Shown piece after piece: positions 35,904 through 45,983 of a stretch of 64,000 bases of DNA. The position numbers and the translations under genes were made by a program. The stretch's first letter is position 1. Each line of letters begins with the position of its first letter. Under the pieces are notes generated by a model. It worked only from the letters and a program-made list of their open reading frames with translations. It was not told the DNA's origin and ran no database searches. Source of the DNA: Campylobacter hyointestinalis subsp. lawsonii (lineage in GTDB: Bacteria > Campylobacterota > Campylobacteria > Campylobacterales > Campylobacteraceae); NCBI RefSeq assembly GCF_013372165.1, contig NZ_CP053828.1, positions 1,488,001-1,552,000 of the forward strand. Reading direction: 5' to 3'.

Positions 35904-36780
35904 TTTTTGGCAAAATTTTATGATTTTGCATAATCCGGTAAAAACAGAACCAAATTTGAGTAAAGTAGCAGGAAATAACGGCGAAAGCGAGTTTGCCGAG
36001 CTACTTGGGCAGATAAAACGAATTCGCGTATTTAAAAACAAACGCATAAAAGATAATGGCGCAGGTCTTCACGAAATAGATTTTATCGTGCTTGATGGTA
36101 AAAAAATTTATCTCATAGAAATCAAAAACTGGTCTGGAAGTGTCAGCGTAAATGAAGATGATCAATGGATACAAAATAGCAAACAAAAAAGTATAAATCA
36201 CTCAAATCCACTCAAAAAACTACTTAGAAATACCTTATTTTTCGTTTCTCACTTAAGATCTCTTGGCTTTGATCTAAAAGGTTATGAAATATATCCGCAA
36301 GTTATTTTTATGAATAACTCTTTAAAACTCGCAAATGAGCTAAAAAACAGCATTTATATAAAAACAAGTAAAGATTTTGTAGCTATGCTAAACAGAAAAA
36401 ATAGATTTTTAAAATTTAAAAAGCAAGTAGCGTTTGATGAAAAATTAGTAAATATCCTAAGCTCTCTAACAATATTTTCAAAACTATACTTATACGGCGG
36501 CGCTGAACTTTGCGGAAATATCAGGTACTTTGTGATAAATGGTAAAAGAACAAGATTGCCAAAACATTTTAGGGCAAATTGCTCTCTTAAATGGAACAGA
36601 AAAATTCCATTTAGCTTTTTAAGCTCACTGATAGGTAAAAAGAAAAAACTAAAGATAAAATCAAAAATATTTAAAGTAAAACCAAACGATAGCGTTGGAT
36701 TTGTAGAAGTAGGAAAAAGTGGCGTTAAGCTCATAAAATTTGGAATAATCGAAAAAATAGTCAAAGACGACGAAGCTTAA
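35896..36780 (+). CDS. NERD-domain protein (nuclease-related)
   Basis: The N-terminal half (about residues 24-140) fits the NERD domain, a PD-(D/E)xK-like fold: GNNGESEFAELLGQ with Glu30, then EIDFIVLDGKKIYLIEIKNW with Asp62 and Glu75-x-Lys77. The C-terminal half (150-294) is Lys-rich, without a family I recognise; it may bind nucleic acid. The protein has 294 residues and no signal peptide. The start overlaps tcdA by 8 bases, suggesting coupling, although the gene looks accessory. A nuclease function is family inference only. Confidence 0.82.
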   Translation: MLNFWQNFMILHNPVKTEPNLSKVAGNNGESEFAELLGQIKRIRVFKNKRIKDNGAGLHEIDFIVLDGKKIYLIEIKNWSGSVSVNEDDQWIQNSKQKSINHSNPLKKLLRNTLFFVSHLRSLGFDLKGYEIYPQVIFMNNSLKLANELKNSIYIKTSKDFVAMLNRKNRFLKFKKQVAFDEKLVNILSSLTIFSKLYLYGGAELCGNIRYFVINGKRTRLPKHFRANCSLKWNRKIPFSFLSSLIGKKKKLKIKSKIFKVKPNDSVGFVEVGKSGVKLIKFGIIEKIVKDDEA

Positions 36781-36811
36781 TGCAAATTTTTCAAAACACA
36801 GAGACTATAGC

Positions 36812-37234
36812 TTATCTGATTTTTAATAAATTTGTGGTTGAAAGCTTATAAATTTTTGAAGGTGGAAGCTCCTTAAAATCACCATCTAAAATAACATCCG
36901 CACTATTTTTTGCAAATTCTAAGTCAAATTTTTGCCCGTGAATATTCGCACTACTTGAATACGCCCAGCCTATTTCATCTAAAAATTTAGCATGATCGCA
37001 GTCTTTGACAACGCGAATAGCTTTTGAATTTGGATAAATAAAAGTCGTTTTTTTAGCACGTCTAACAAGGTTTTTAAACTTGCAAGGAACCCTAGTAAAG
37101 TTTTTTAACATTTCAAATTTGCTTACACAAATCAAGCAAGGCTGATTTAAAGGGCGATTTTTTAGCCTATTTAACTCTTCTAAGTTTTGGCTTAAAAATC
37201 CAGCCGTGGTATCAGTCTGAGCCAAATAAATCAT
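36812..37234 (-). CDS. Short Sua5/YciO/YrdC-family protein (TsaC-like)
   Basis: Probable threonylcarbamoyl-AMP synthase-type protein for tRNA t6A37. Visible remnants of the fold are the N-terminal IYLAQTDTTAGFLSQN, NRLKNRPLNQP (the KxR motif region) and YSSSANIHGQ (the S-x-N motif). It has only 140 residues against about 190-200 for standard TsaC/YrdC; the short form seems usual in epsilonproteobacteria. It overlaps modD by 4 bases (ATGA). Whether it is the only t6A synthase of the cell cannot be judged here. It pairs thematically with the tcdA-like gene nearby, which modifies t6A further. Confidence 0.78.
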   Translation of the reverse strand: MIYLAQTDTTAGFLSQNLEELNRLKNRPLNQPCLICVSKFEMLKNFTRVPCKFKNLVRRAKKTTFIYPNSKAIRVVKDCDHAKFLDEIGWAYSSSANIHGQKFDLEFAKNSADVILDGDFKELPPSKIYKLSTTNLLKIR

Positions 37235-38070
37235 AAAAGCTCTATCCTAGCTCCAAAATCAGCCACGCCCTTATAAACCGCACTCGTAACTATAGCGTTT
37301 ATACCGGTTTTTGCGTATTCTTTGGCGTTTTTCTCATTGATTCCACCAGCTGCTAAGACTATGGCATCGGTGAAATTTGTATTTTTAAATTCAACCACTT
37401 TTTTTATATCATCTACGCTCATCTTATCGCACTGCACACCATCACTTCTAGCTTTTAAAGCCTTTAAGGCAAACTCTAAATCACTAGCTTCAACGATGAT
37501 TTTTCTCTCACAAAGCTTCTTTTTAAATTTAGAGATATCAGATAAAAACTCATCTAAATTCCCATAAGCATTTGTGTGATTTTCAAAAAACAAAACACTA
37601 TCGCTAAGCCCAAGCCTATGCACTTTTGCCCCGCCTTCAAGCGCAGCTTTTAAGCAGAGTTTTTTAGCAAAGGGAAAGACCTTTCTAGTGACTAAAACTT
37701 CGCATTTTGGACTAGCTTCTTTTACTATTTTTACTAGATTATTTGCGCTAGTTGCGATACCACAAGCATACTCAAGCAAATTTTGAATACTCTTATACAC
37801 GGCATGAAGTTCGTTAAAATCGCCAATCACGCTTAAAACTTGAGCTCCACTTTTAACCCTTGTAGAGTTTGTAAAATCAGAATTAAACTCAAGCTCTCTT
37901 AGCCTACAAATCTGTTCTATCGCATCTAAAGAGCTAAGCACAATCTCGCCCCTTGAGAGCAAAGTTAGCTTAGCCTTAGCCATTACTTCCATAAGCTCAG
38001 TTGTAAGGTCATTAAAAGATATATCGCTATTTATAAGCTCTTCTAGCTCCAAACTACTAAATTTAACCAT
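37231..38070 (-). CDS. modD: ModD-type NadC paralogue (molybdenum-associated phosphoribosyltransferase-like protein)
   Basis: Quinolinate phosphoribosyltransferase fold, 279 residues. The motifs TRKVFPFAKKL and HRLGLSDSVLFFENH are those of ModD rather than true NadC. IVEASDLEFALKA and AAGGINEKNAKEYAKTG complete the barrel. ModD is usually next to molybdate transport genes and its reaction is not established; no modABC gene is present here. It is coupled by a 4-base overlap to the YrdC-like gene and lies 8 bases after the DNA methyltransferase stop, so it is read through from the restriction-modification genes or has its own promoter within them. Confidence 0.85.
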   Translation of the reverse strand: MVKFSSLELEELINSDISFNDLTTELMEVMAKAKLTLLSRGEIVLSSLDAIEQICRLRELEFNSDFTNSTRVKSGAQVLSVIGDFNELHAVYKSIQNLLEYACGIATSANNLVKIVKEASPKCEVLVTRKVFPFAKKLCLKAALEGGAKVHRLGLSDSVLFFENHTNAYGNLDEFLSDISKFKKKLCERKIIVEASDLEFALKALKARSDGVQCDKMSVDDIKKVVEFKNTNFTDAIVLAAGGINEKNAKEYAKTGINAIVTSAVYKGVADFGARIELL

Positions 38071-38078
38071 CTAAACGC

Positions 38079-38912
38079 CTATAAAGTTTGATTTATTAGC
38101 GTAATTTTATTTAAAAATTTTAAATCAGTAATTTTGTTTTTGAAAAACTCAATATTTTTATCAAGCTCTTTTTTTCTATTCATTGATATTTTGATAAATT
38201 CATTTTCTTTTTCAATTCCAACAAATTTTCTACCAAGCAAATTTGCTGCAATTCCTGTTGTGCTTGAACCGCTAAATGGATCAAAAACCAAGCTATCTTC
38301 ATTAGTTGCCATCAAAATCAAACGCACTAAAAGTGCGAGTGGCTTTTGAGTTGGGTGTTTTCCACAACTTTTCTCCCAAGGTGCAATAGCTGGGAAACTC
38401 CACACATCCTTCATTTGTTTATTTTCATTGAGTTTTTTCATAACTTCATAATTAAAAATATGTTTGTGATTTTTGCTCTTTCTAGCCCAAATAATCTGCT
38501 CTGTTGAGTGAGTAAGATAGCGACAACTAAAATTTGGTGGTGGATTTGTCTTTTGCCAAGTGATGATATTTAGAATTTTATAATCTAATTTTTGTAAAGC
38601 TCTACCTATCGAAAATATATTATGATAAGTTCCACTAATCATAATGCTACCATTATTACTTAGTAAATCCTTAGCTAATTTTAGCCATTGAAAGTTAAAA
38701 TCATCAATTTCATCTATATCGGTGCCTTTATCCCATTCTCCTTTATTTACACTTACTATTTGTCCGTTTTGGATACTAAGTCCATTATTTGAAAGAAAAT
38801 AAGGTGGATCAGCAAAGATGAGATCAAATTTAGATTGAAATTTAGGTAAAATTTCAAAGCAATCACCTTGATAAAGATTAAATTTTCTATCTTCACTTAG
38901 AAATTCAAACAT
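38079..38912 (-). CDS. DNA adenine methyltransferase of a GATC-type restriction-modification system
   Basis: SAM-dependent N6-adenine methyltransferase of 277 residues. The catalytic DPPY is at residues 35-38, a target-recognition segment follows (about 60-190), and the SAM-binding motif DPFSGSSTTG is at 211-220. This order is that of the beta class. CGKHPTQKP and GRKFVGIEKE are typical. Its length and pairing recall the H. pylori HpyAIII (GATC) methyltransferase. The start overlaps the nuclease gene stop by 8 bases. Predicted role: protecting host GATC sites, which are plentiful in this window. Specificity is inferred from the partner nuclease. Confidence 0.9.
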   Translation of the reverse strand: MFEFLSEDRKFNLYQGDCFEILPKFQSKFDLIFADPPYFLSNNGLSIQNGQIVSVNKGEWDKGTDIDEIDDFNFQWLKLAKDLLSNNGSIMISGTYHNIFSIGRALQKLDYKILNIITWQKTNPPPNFSCRYLTHSTEQIIWARKSKNHKHIFNYEVMKKLNENKQMKDVWSFPAIAPWEKSCGKHPTQKPLALLVRLILMATNEDSLVFDPFSGSSTTGIAANLLGRKFVGIEKENEFIKISMNRKKELDKNIEFFKNKITDLKFLNKITLINQTL

Positions 38913-39723
38913 TTTTTACCTTATTTATAAAAATATCTAAATTTGATAAATTATAAATTTCTACACTATTATATGCTTCTTGAAGTTTGTTCCTTGCTTC
39001 AAGCCACCCTCGCCCGTCTGTGATCCAAACAAAATTAAAATTATTTTGTTTGAATATTTTCTGTGATAATTCTATATAAGCTCTAGCAACTTCATTTGGC
39101 TTAGAACCAGCACTATTGTAAAAATTTGTTTCTATTAAATATGTAACATTTTTATCTCTTATAATAAAATCAAATTTTTTAATATCTACACCTAAATTTA
39201 TACCTAGATCACCAGCTTTTACTTGTTTATCAAATTTTATTTTATTATTTTGAAAAATATTAGATATCAATATCTCCATAGCCGTTCCACTACGATTTTT
39301 ACGAGCATTTGTATCTAATCCAACCTCTATACCAAACACATAATCGCATAAATTTGTTATCTTGCCACTAGCAAAAATTTCTGCTAGTCCAGTTTGAATA
39401 AAAAAATCATATATTTTTTGTGGATTTTCGAAATAGGTATCTAATGGTATTAAATTCCCATCCATATCTAAAATATCTCTATTTTTATCTCTAACAGCAA
39501 TCAACAAATTTAATATACTAAAACACTCTTTATTTTCACTAAAGAGAATATTAATAGCAGTTTTTAAATCTGATTTATTTAATAAAAAATTAAGCGTATT
39601 TAATTTAATTTCAATTTTTTGGATATTATCACTACACTTTTGAAAATTACAAAAATACGCCAAATTTTCGTTTGTTACTTGTAAAGAATTCATAAAGTCT
39701 GTAAATTTCGTGCTATTTACCAT
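38905..39723 (-). CDS. DpnII/MboI-family type II restriction endonuclease (predicted GATC)
   Basis: The 272-residue protein has the DpnII family core [21 protein letters not shown] (residues 126-146), then a PD-(D/E)xK-like site with KKFDFIIRD (Asp185) and YLIETNFY (Glu198). [20 protein letters not shown] follows. The ATG at 39723 lies inside the carB coding region, 11 bases before its end. The base composition looks more AT-rich than carB or modD, suggesting acquisition. On the transcript the nuclease precedes its methyltransferase, with an 8-base overlap. Cleavage of unmethylated GATC is inferred from family. Confidence 0.9.
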   Translation of the reverse strand: MVNSTKFTDFMNSLQVTNENLAYFCNFQKCSDNIQKIEIKLNTLNFLLNKSDLKTAINILFSENKECFSILNLLIAVRDKNRDILDMDGNLIPLDTYFENPQKIYDFFIQTGLAEIFASGKITNLCDYVFGIEVGLDTNARKNRSGTAMEILISNIFQNNKIKFDKQVKAGDLGINLGVDIKKFDFIIRDKNVTYLIETNFYNSAGSKPNEVARAYIELSQKIFKQNNFNFVWITDGRGWLEARNKLQEAYNSVEIYNLSNLDIFINKVKNV

Positions 39724-42700
39724 TATTTAAATACTCTTGCAAGCTTTTTACTTCTAAGGCTGCTTCATTTGCACTGATAGAGCTAGCGGCGACTAGAGCT
39801 GCGTTCATATTGGTAAAATATGGGATTTTAAATCTAAGCACCGCTTGGCGGATTTTCACAGCGTCGCTTGTGCTAGATTTGCTATCGCTAGTATTTACCG
39901 CTAGGGCTATATCGCCATTTTTTAGCCTGTCTTCGATATTTGGGCGACCTTCGCTGATTTTATAGACCATTTCACAAGGCACATTTGCAGCATTTAAAAA
40001 TTTATATGTACCGCTAGTTGCAAGCACCATAAATCCTAAGCTAACAAATTCTTTGGCTAGTAAAACTCCACGCTCTTTATCAGTGTCAGCTAGGCTGATA
40101 AAGACTTTTCCACTGCTTGGAAGACTATTTTTGGCTGCGATCTGAGACTTGACAAAGCTTTTAGCAAAGCTATCACTTATGCCCATAACTTCGCCTGTGC
40201 TCTTCATCTCAGGACCTAAGATGAGATCAGCTCCACTAAGCTTATTAAATGGAAACACGCTCTCTTTTACGCATATATGAGAGCTAATACTAGGCTTATA
40301 AATGCTTCCGCTTTTGCTAACTACACCAAATTTATCATAAAATTTAAGTGCTTCAAGTAAATTTCCTTGCCACATAACTCTAGTTGCTACTTTTGCCATA
40401 GGAATTCCTGTAGCCTTGCTCACAAACGGCACAGTGCGACTAGCCCTTGGATTTACTTCTATGATATAAAGCTCGTTTTGATACACTGCAAATTGTATAT
40501 TCATAAGCCCTACTACACCTAAATTTAGCGCGATATCTTTAGTACAAACCTCAACTTGACTTATGATATCTTTGCTTAAGTTTTGTGGTGGAAGTATGCT
40601 AGCACTATCGCCACTATGGATTCCTGCTTCTTCTATATGCTCCATAATAGCACCGATATATACATCTTTGCCATCACTTATCGCATCTACATCTAGCTCA
40701 GTAGCATCTTGTAAAAATTTATCTAAAAGCACAGGAGAGTTGTTGCTTACTTTTACAGCTTCATTCATATACTCTTTAAGCTCACTCTCACTATGGACTC
40801 TTCTCATAGCTCTACCACCTAAGACATAGCTAGGACGAACAAGAACTGGATAGCCTATAGCAGAAGCTTTTTGAACGGCTTCAGACTCGCTAGTTGCTGT
40901 ATCATTTTGCGGCTGTTTTACGCCTATTTTGCTTATAAACTCACTAAATTTCTTTCTATCTTCTGCTATATCGATGACTCTAGCACTCGTGCCTATTATC
41001 TTAGAGCCTATCATTGTAAGGCGTTTTGAAAACTTAAGAGGAGTTTGACCACCAAAATGCACTATAACACCATCTGGTTTTTCACGCTCTATAACCGCTC
41101 TTAAATGTTCAAAATCTATCGGCTCAAAATACAAAATATCGCTAGTATCATAGTCTGTTGAGACGGTTTCTGGATTGCAGTTATACATTATAGTAGTGAT
41201 GCCAAGGTCTTTTAGAGCATAACTAGCATGAACACAACAATAATCAAATTCTATGCCTTGACCTATTCTATTTGGACCACCGCCGATGATGAGAACTTTT
41301 TTATTGCTGTTATCTACTTTTAAATTTGGTAAATTTGGCGTGATATTTGTACTGCTATAAAGATATGGAGTAAGCGCTTTAAACTCACCGCTACAAGTAT
41401 CGACTTCTTTGTATTCTAAATCTAGATTATGCTTCATTCTAGCGTAATATATATCGTTTTGGCTAAGCTCAAGATTATCTTTTTCATTTATAAGCTGAGC
41501 AAGCATCTTATCGCTAAATCCCCAAGTTTTGGCTTTTCTTAGAAGTTCTTTATTGTTTAAGATATCCATATCTACGCTTTTTTCAAATTCAGTTATCTCA
41601 TAAATTTGATTTAAAAACCACGGATCTATTTTAGTTAGTTCATAAACTTCATCTACGCTTTTACCATTTCTAAAAGCTTGAGCTACATAAAGAATTCTCT
41701 TTTCATGTGCATTTCTAAGTCCAAATATGAGTTTTTCATCATCTAAATTTAGAAAATCAAATCCAGCATAGTTCTTTTCTAAAGAACAAAGAGCTTTTTG
41801 GATACTTTCTTTAAAGCTAGAACCTATCGCCATTACTTCGCCTACGCTTTTCATAGCAGTACCTAAGTAAGGGTTTGAGCCTGGAAATTTTTCAAATGTA
41901 AATCGTGGGATTTTAGTTACTATATAGTCGATTACAGGCTCAAAACTCGCCGGTGTGCCTGTTATATCGTTTTTTATCTCATCAAGAGTAAATCCCACAG
42001 CAAGCATAGTAGCGACTTTGGCTATCGGATATCCTGTAGCTTTTGACGCAAGAGCTGAGCTTCTGCTAACTCGTGGATTCATCTCGATCACTGTCATTCT
42101 GCCATTTTTTGGATTTATAGCAAACTGAACATTGCTTCCGCCTGTATCTACGCCTATCTCACGCAAGATTTTAAAGCTAGCGTCTCTCATATGCTGATAC
42201 TCTTTATCTGTAAGCGTTAAAGCAGGAGCTATAGTGATACTATCTCCAGTATGCACACCCATAGGATCAAAGTTTTCTATAGAACAGACGATTATGCAGT
42301 TATCATTTCTATCTCTGATAACTTCCATCTCAAACTCTTTCCAGCCAAGCAAACTCTCTTCTATCAATATCTCACTTATAGGACTTGCATCAAGCCCCCC
42401 TTGAGCTAACTCACGAAAATCATCTATATTATAAGCCACGCCGCTACCCGCTCCCCCAAGAGTATAACTAGCTCTTATAATAAGTGGAAATCCTATGTCA
42501 GCAGCTGCATTTAAAGCCTCTTGCATATTATAAGCATACATTGATTTTGGAAGATCCATGCCTATTTTTAACATAGCTTCTTTAAATGCCACCCTATCTT
42601 CGCCTTTTTTGATGGCAGCCGGATTTGCACCTAGGAATTTAACATTTCCAAGCATATCTGCTTCATAAAGCTCCATAGCGACATTTAGTGCTACTTGACC

Positions 42701-42973
42701 ACCCATAGTAGGCAAAATAGCATCAACGCTCTCTTTTTGTATAATGCGACTTATGCTCTCTTTGGTTATCGGCTCTATGTAAGTTGCATCCGCAAAATCA
42801 GGATCGGTCATTATGGTAGCTGGATTTGAATTTATAAGTACGACTCTATATCCTAACTCTTTTAATGTTTTTGCAGCTTGTGTTCCGCTATAGTCAAACT
42901 CACAAGCTTGACCGATAACTATAGGTCCGCTTCCTATAAGTAAAATTGTCTTGACATCTTCCCTTTTTGGCAT
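39713..42973 (-). CDS. carB: Carbamoyl-phosphate synthase large subunit
   Basis: Makes carbamoyl phosphate for arginine and pyrimidine synthesis, together with CarA (not in the window). The 1086-residue protein has two ATP-grasp halves: [18 protein letters not shown] opens the first and [18 protein letters not shown] the second. It ends with the MGS-like allosteric domain. The length is normal, so the restriction gene that begins within its last codons has not truncated it visibly. Its ATG shares one base with the mreC stop. Confidence 0.97.
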   Translation of the reverse strand: MPKREDVKTILLIGSGPIVIGQACEFDYSGTQAAKTLKELGYRVVLINSNPATIMTDPDFADATYIEPITKESISRIIQKESVDAILPTMGGQVALNVAMELYEADMLGNVKFLGANPAAIKKGEDRVAFKEAMLKIGMDLPKSMYAYNMQEALNAAADIGFPLIIRASYTLGGAGSGVAYNIDDFRELAQGGLDASPISEILIEESLLGWKEFEMEVIRDRNDNCIIVCSIENFDPMGVHTGDSITIAPALTLTDKEYQHMRDASFKILREIGVDTGGSNVQFAINPKNGRMTVIEMNPRVSRSSALASKATGYPIAKVATMLAVGFTLDEIKNDITGTPASFEPVIDYIVTKIPRFTFEKFPGSNPYLGTAMKSVGEVMAIGSSFKESIQKALCSLEKNYAGFDFLNLDDEKLIFGLRNAHEKRILYVAQAFRNGKSVDEVYELTKIDPWFLNQIYEITEFEKSVDMDILNNKELLRKAKTWGFSDKMLAQLINEKDNLELSQNDIYYARMKHNLDLEYKEVDTCSGEFKALTPYLYSSTNITPNLPNLKVDNSNKKVLIIGGGPNRIGQGIEFDYCCVHASYALKDLGITTIMYNCNPETVSTDYDTSDILYFEPIDFEHLRAVIEREKPDGVIVHFGGQTPLKFSKRLTMIGSKIIGTSARVIDIAEDRKKFSEFISKIGVKQPQNDTATSESEAVQKASAIGYPVLVRPSYVLGGRAMRRVHSESELKEYMNEAVKVSNNSPVLLDKFLQDATELDVDAISDGKDVYIGAIMEHIEEAGIHSGDSASILPPQNLSKDIISQVEVCTKDIALNLGVVGLMNIQFAVYQNELYIIEVNPRASRTVPFVSKATGIPMAKVATRVMWQGNLLEALKFYDKFGVVSKSGSIYKPSISSHICVKESVFPFNKLSGADLILGPEMKSTGEVMGISDSFAKSFVKSQIAAKNSLPSSGKVFISLADTDKERGVLLAKEFVSLGFMVLATSGTYKFLNAANVPCEMVYKISEGRPNIEDRLKNGDIALAVNTSDSKSSTSDAVKIRQAVLRFKIPYFTNMNAALVAASSISANEAALEVKSLQEYLNNGK

Positions 42974-43725
42974 TAATCTTCCTTTATAACAACATATAAA
43001 TACGACGGAACCTCTATTTTATTATCCGGCTCAACTATAACACTTTTATACAGATCTTCTTCATTTACACTTATGACTTTTCCTACTGGAATACCTCCGA
43101 AAAATATACCATCTAACCCCGTAGTATAAACCATATCTCCAGGCTTAGGATTTAGCCATCTAGATATGTATTTTATAACTATATTTTTATTATTTCCTTT
43201 TGCGATACCAGCTATTTTATTATTTCCTATATATACGGAAAATATCGAATTTGGATCAGTCTGCAAAAGCCCTTGTGGGGTGCCGTCTTTATTTACAATG
43301 ATACCAGCAGTCTTTCCTCTATATATCAACCCATAAATTTTATCCGGATCAAAATCTTTGAAATCCAACCAAACTTTATCATAATCGCCTATATTTACAT
43401 AAGATAACGCTCTTATTTGTTTGATTTTTGGTGAGTATTGCTCCACGCTTCTATCGCTTAATATATTGTTTAGTTCGTATGCAAAAGTCGATAGCAATGC
43501 GGCTGATTTTTCTAGTTCCGCATTTTGAGCCCTTAAAGCTCTGATCTCTTCAACTTGACGAAAGTGTTCGTTTATTTTATTTTTTACTAAATTTATAAAA
43601 TTATCATAAAAACCTATTGAAGAATTTGTGCTATTTACAAAAACAGATCTCACATTTTCACTAAAATATATAGAGAATAAAACAAAAAAACCGATAACTA
43701 AAATAAATTTTATCTTATTCTTCAT
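42973..43725 (-). CDS. mreC: Rod shape-determining protein MreC
   Basis: Bitopic inner-membrane protein linking MreB to the periplasmic wall-synthesis machinery. One N-terminal membrane helix (about residues 5-22), a coiled-coil region (about 50-90) and a periplasmic beta domain with [22 protein letters not shown] are visible. The length is 250 residues. The start overlaps mreB by 11 bases, keeping the mreB-mreC coupling. Confidence 0.94.
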   Translation of the reverse strand: MKNKIKFILVIGFFVLFSIYFSENVRSVFVNSTNSSIGFYDNFINLVKNKINEHFRQVEEIRALRAQNAELEKSAALLSTFAYELNNILSDRSVEQYSPKIKQIRALSYVNIGDYDKVWLDFKDFDPDKIYGLIYRGKTAGIIVNKDGTPQGLLQTDPNSIFSVYIGNNKIAGIAKGNNKNIVIKYISRWLNPKPGDMVYTTGLDGIFFGGIPVGKVISVNEEDLYKSVIVEPDNKIEVPSYLYVVIKED

Positions 43726-44752
43726 TCATAAGTTGCTGAAGTAAGCCTATCTCCTCTAAAGCTTTTCCTGTTCCTTTAGCTACTGCTAAAAGTGGCTCGT
43801 CTGCGACATAGACCGGAAGTTTTACCACATCTGCAAGATATTTATCTAGCCCACGTATCAAGGCTCCACCTCCGGTTAATACGACGCCTCGCTCTACTAT
43901 GTCACCTGCTAAATCAGGCGGCATCATCTCTAAAACCGTTTTTAAAGCATCGGCTATCTCTTTTAGTGGCTCTCTCATAGCTTCTCTTACATCTTCGCTA
44001 GTAAGCTCTATCCTACTTAAAAGTCCGCCTACTTGATCTCTTCCTTTTACTACTATAGAAAGCTCTTTTGGAAGTTGGATAGCAGAGCCTATTTTGATCT
44101 TTATCTCTTCTCCGGTTCTCTCTCCGATCAATAAATTATACTTTTCTTTTATGTAATTAACTATGCTAGAATCAAGTTTATCCCCGGCAGTTCTTACAGA
44201 CTTACTGATGACAAGACCGCCTAAAGATACAACTCCTATCTCAGTAGTACCACCACCGATATCTACTACAAGGCTACCTTGAGGCTCACGTATAGGTAAA
44301 TTTGCTCCGATAGCTGCGGCCATAGGTTCTTCTATCAAAAATACCTCTCTTGCTCCTGCGCTTAAAGCACTCTCACGAACAGCCTTTCTCTCTACTTGAG
44401 TAAGACCATAAGGTACAGAGATGATAATCCTAGGACGCAAAAAGCTTTTTCTTTTATGAGTTTTTTCTATAAAATACCTAATCATTTTTTCAGTCATATC
44501 AAAATCAGCTATCACACCATCTCTCATAGGACGGATAGCTTCTATATCACCCGGAGTTTTGCCAACCATTTCTTTAGCATCATGTCCAACTGCTAAAATC
44601 TTTTGTTTTCCATATTTTTCTCTTTGAACTGCAACAACGCTTGGCTCATTTATAACAATGCCTTTGTCTTTTACAAGTACAAGAGTATTTGCAGTACCAA
44701 GATCTATTCCCATATCGCTTGAAAAAAATCCAATAATTTGATCTAATATCAT
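43715..44752 (-). CDS. mreB: Rod shape-determining actin homologue MreB
   Basis: Bacterial actin guiding lateral wall synthesis. Phosphate 1 motif GIDLGTANTLV, connector and phosphate 2 VVDIGGGTTEIGVVSLGG, and the adenosine motif VVLTGGGALIRGLD are all present. The length of 345 residues is normal. It lies 10 bases after clpX and overlaps mreC. Confidence 0.98.
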   Translation of the reverse strand: MILDQIIGFFSSDMGIDLGTANTLVLVKDKGIVINEPSVVAVQREKYGKQKILAVGHDAKEMVGKTPGDIEAIRPMRDGVIADFDMTEKMIRYFIEKTHKRKSFLRPRIIISVPYGLTQVERKAVRESALSAGAREVFLIEEPMAAAIGANLPIREPQGSLVVDIGGGTTEIGVVSLGGLVISKSVRTAGDKLDSSIVNYIKEKYNLLIGERTGEEIKIKIGSAIQLPKELSIVVKGRDQVGGLLSRIELTSEDVREAMREPLKEIADALKTVLEMMPPDLAGDIVERGVVLTGGGALIRGLDKYLADVVKLPVYVADEPLLAVAKGTGKALEEIGLLQQLMNEE

Positions 44753-44762
44753 AATCGTCCTT

Positions 44763-45983
44763 TTAAATTTGTGTTTTTATTAGCAGTGGTTTGTCTTTAC
44801 CCAAGACTACGTCTTTTGATATCACGACATCATAGCCTTTGAGTTCTGGAAGGTCAAACATAATATCAGTCATCATCTCTTCCATAATGCTTCTAAGTCC
44901 CCTAGCGCCTGTTTTTCGCTTGATAGCTAGTTCTGCTACTGCGCGAACGGCGTCATCATCGAATTTAAGATTTGCACCATCTATCGAAAATAGTTTTTGG
45001 TATTGCTTTAAAAGTGCGTTTTTTGGCTTAGTTAAAATTTGAACCATATCATCTATGGTTATCTCATTTAAAGTTGCAATCGCGTGCAAACGTCCTATAA
45101 GCTCTGGAATTAGTCCAAAATGAACTAAATCGTCTGGTTCAACTAAATTTATCAAATTTATCTTATCATTACGACCCCGTTTTTCTTGTCCAAAGCCAAG
45201 CACATTATTACCGATCCTTCGCTCTATGATGCCCTCTAATCCATCAAACGCTCCTCCACAAACAAACAGGATATTTGTAGTATCTATCTGGATAAATTCT
45301 TGATTTGGGTGCTTTCTACCGCCTTTTGGTGGGATATTTACTTGACTTCCTTCTATGATCTTAAGAAGTGCTTGTTGAACGCCCTCGCCACTTACATCAC
45401 GAGTAATAGAGCGATTTTCGCCCATTCTAGCTATCTTATCTACTTCATCGACAAAAACTATACCTTGTTGCGCCCTTGTTACATCGCCATCAGCTGCTTG
45501 CAAAAGCTTCGTAAGTATATTTTCAACATCTTCTCCGACATATCCCGCTTCTGTTAAACTAGTAGCATCACAAATCGCTATAGGAACATCTAAAAACCTT
45601 GCTAAAGTCTGAGCCATAAGCGTTTTACCGCTTCCAGTAGGACCAATAAGCAAGATATTTGATTTTGATATTTCTGTATCGTCATTAGCATCTGTTTGTT
45701 TAAAAATTCTTTTATAATGATTATAAACACCTACGCTAAAAACTTTTTTGGCTTTTTCTTGACCTATCACATAGCTATCTAAAACTTCTTTTAAAAGTTT
45801 TGGGGTTATATCTTTATAATTTTTATTTGTATCTTTGCTGGTATAGTCGCTTTCTTCTCCGTGTATAGCAGCCCAGCCCGCGTCTATACAATACTCGCAT
45901 ATAAAAGCACTATCGGTTTCATTTGCTAAAAGCTTTCTATCGCTTCCTTCGCTTTCTCCGCAAAAACTACACTTTCTAGCCAT
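44763..45983 (-). CDS. clpX: ATP-dependent Clp protease ATPase subunit ClpX
   Basis: AAA+ unfoldase feeding ClpP. The N-terminal zinc domain has CSFCGE and ICEYC (four cysteines). Walker A is [12 protein letters not shown], Walker B is VFVDEVDKI, and the pore/sensor segments [19 protein letters not shown] and [11 protein letters not shown] are intact. The length is 406 residues. Its ATG shares one base with the lpxA stop. Confidence 0.98.
   Translation of the reverse strand: MARKCSFCGESEGSDRKLLANETDSAFICEYCIDAGWAAIHGEESDYTSKDTNKNYKDITPKLLKEVLDSYVIGQEKAKKVFSVGVYNHYKRIFKQTDANDDTEISKSNILLIGPTGSGKTLMAQTLARFLDVPIAICDATSLTEAGYVGEDVENILTKLLQAADGDVTRAQQGIVFVDEVDKIARMGENRSITRDVSGEGVQQALLKIIEGSQVNIPPKGGRKHPNQEFIQIDTTNILFVCGGAFDGLEGIIERRIGNNVLGFGQEKRGRNDKINLINLVEPDDLVHFGLIPELIGRLHAIATLNEITIDDMVQILTKPKNALLKQYQKLFSIDGANLKFDDDAVRAVAELAIKRKTGARGLRSIMEEMMTDIMFDLPELKGYDVVISKDVVLGKDKPLLIKTQI

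Noticed and set aside
36354-36764. Open frame of 136 codons antisense to the NERD gene
   Set aside because: It mirrors a lysine-rich coding region, which gives Phe/Leu-rich pseudo-membrane frames on the opposite strand.
39713-42973. carB truncated by the restriction gene insertion
   Set aside because: CarB has a normal length (1086 residues) and a complete C-terminal domain; only 11 bases are shared.
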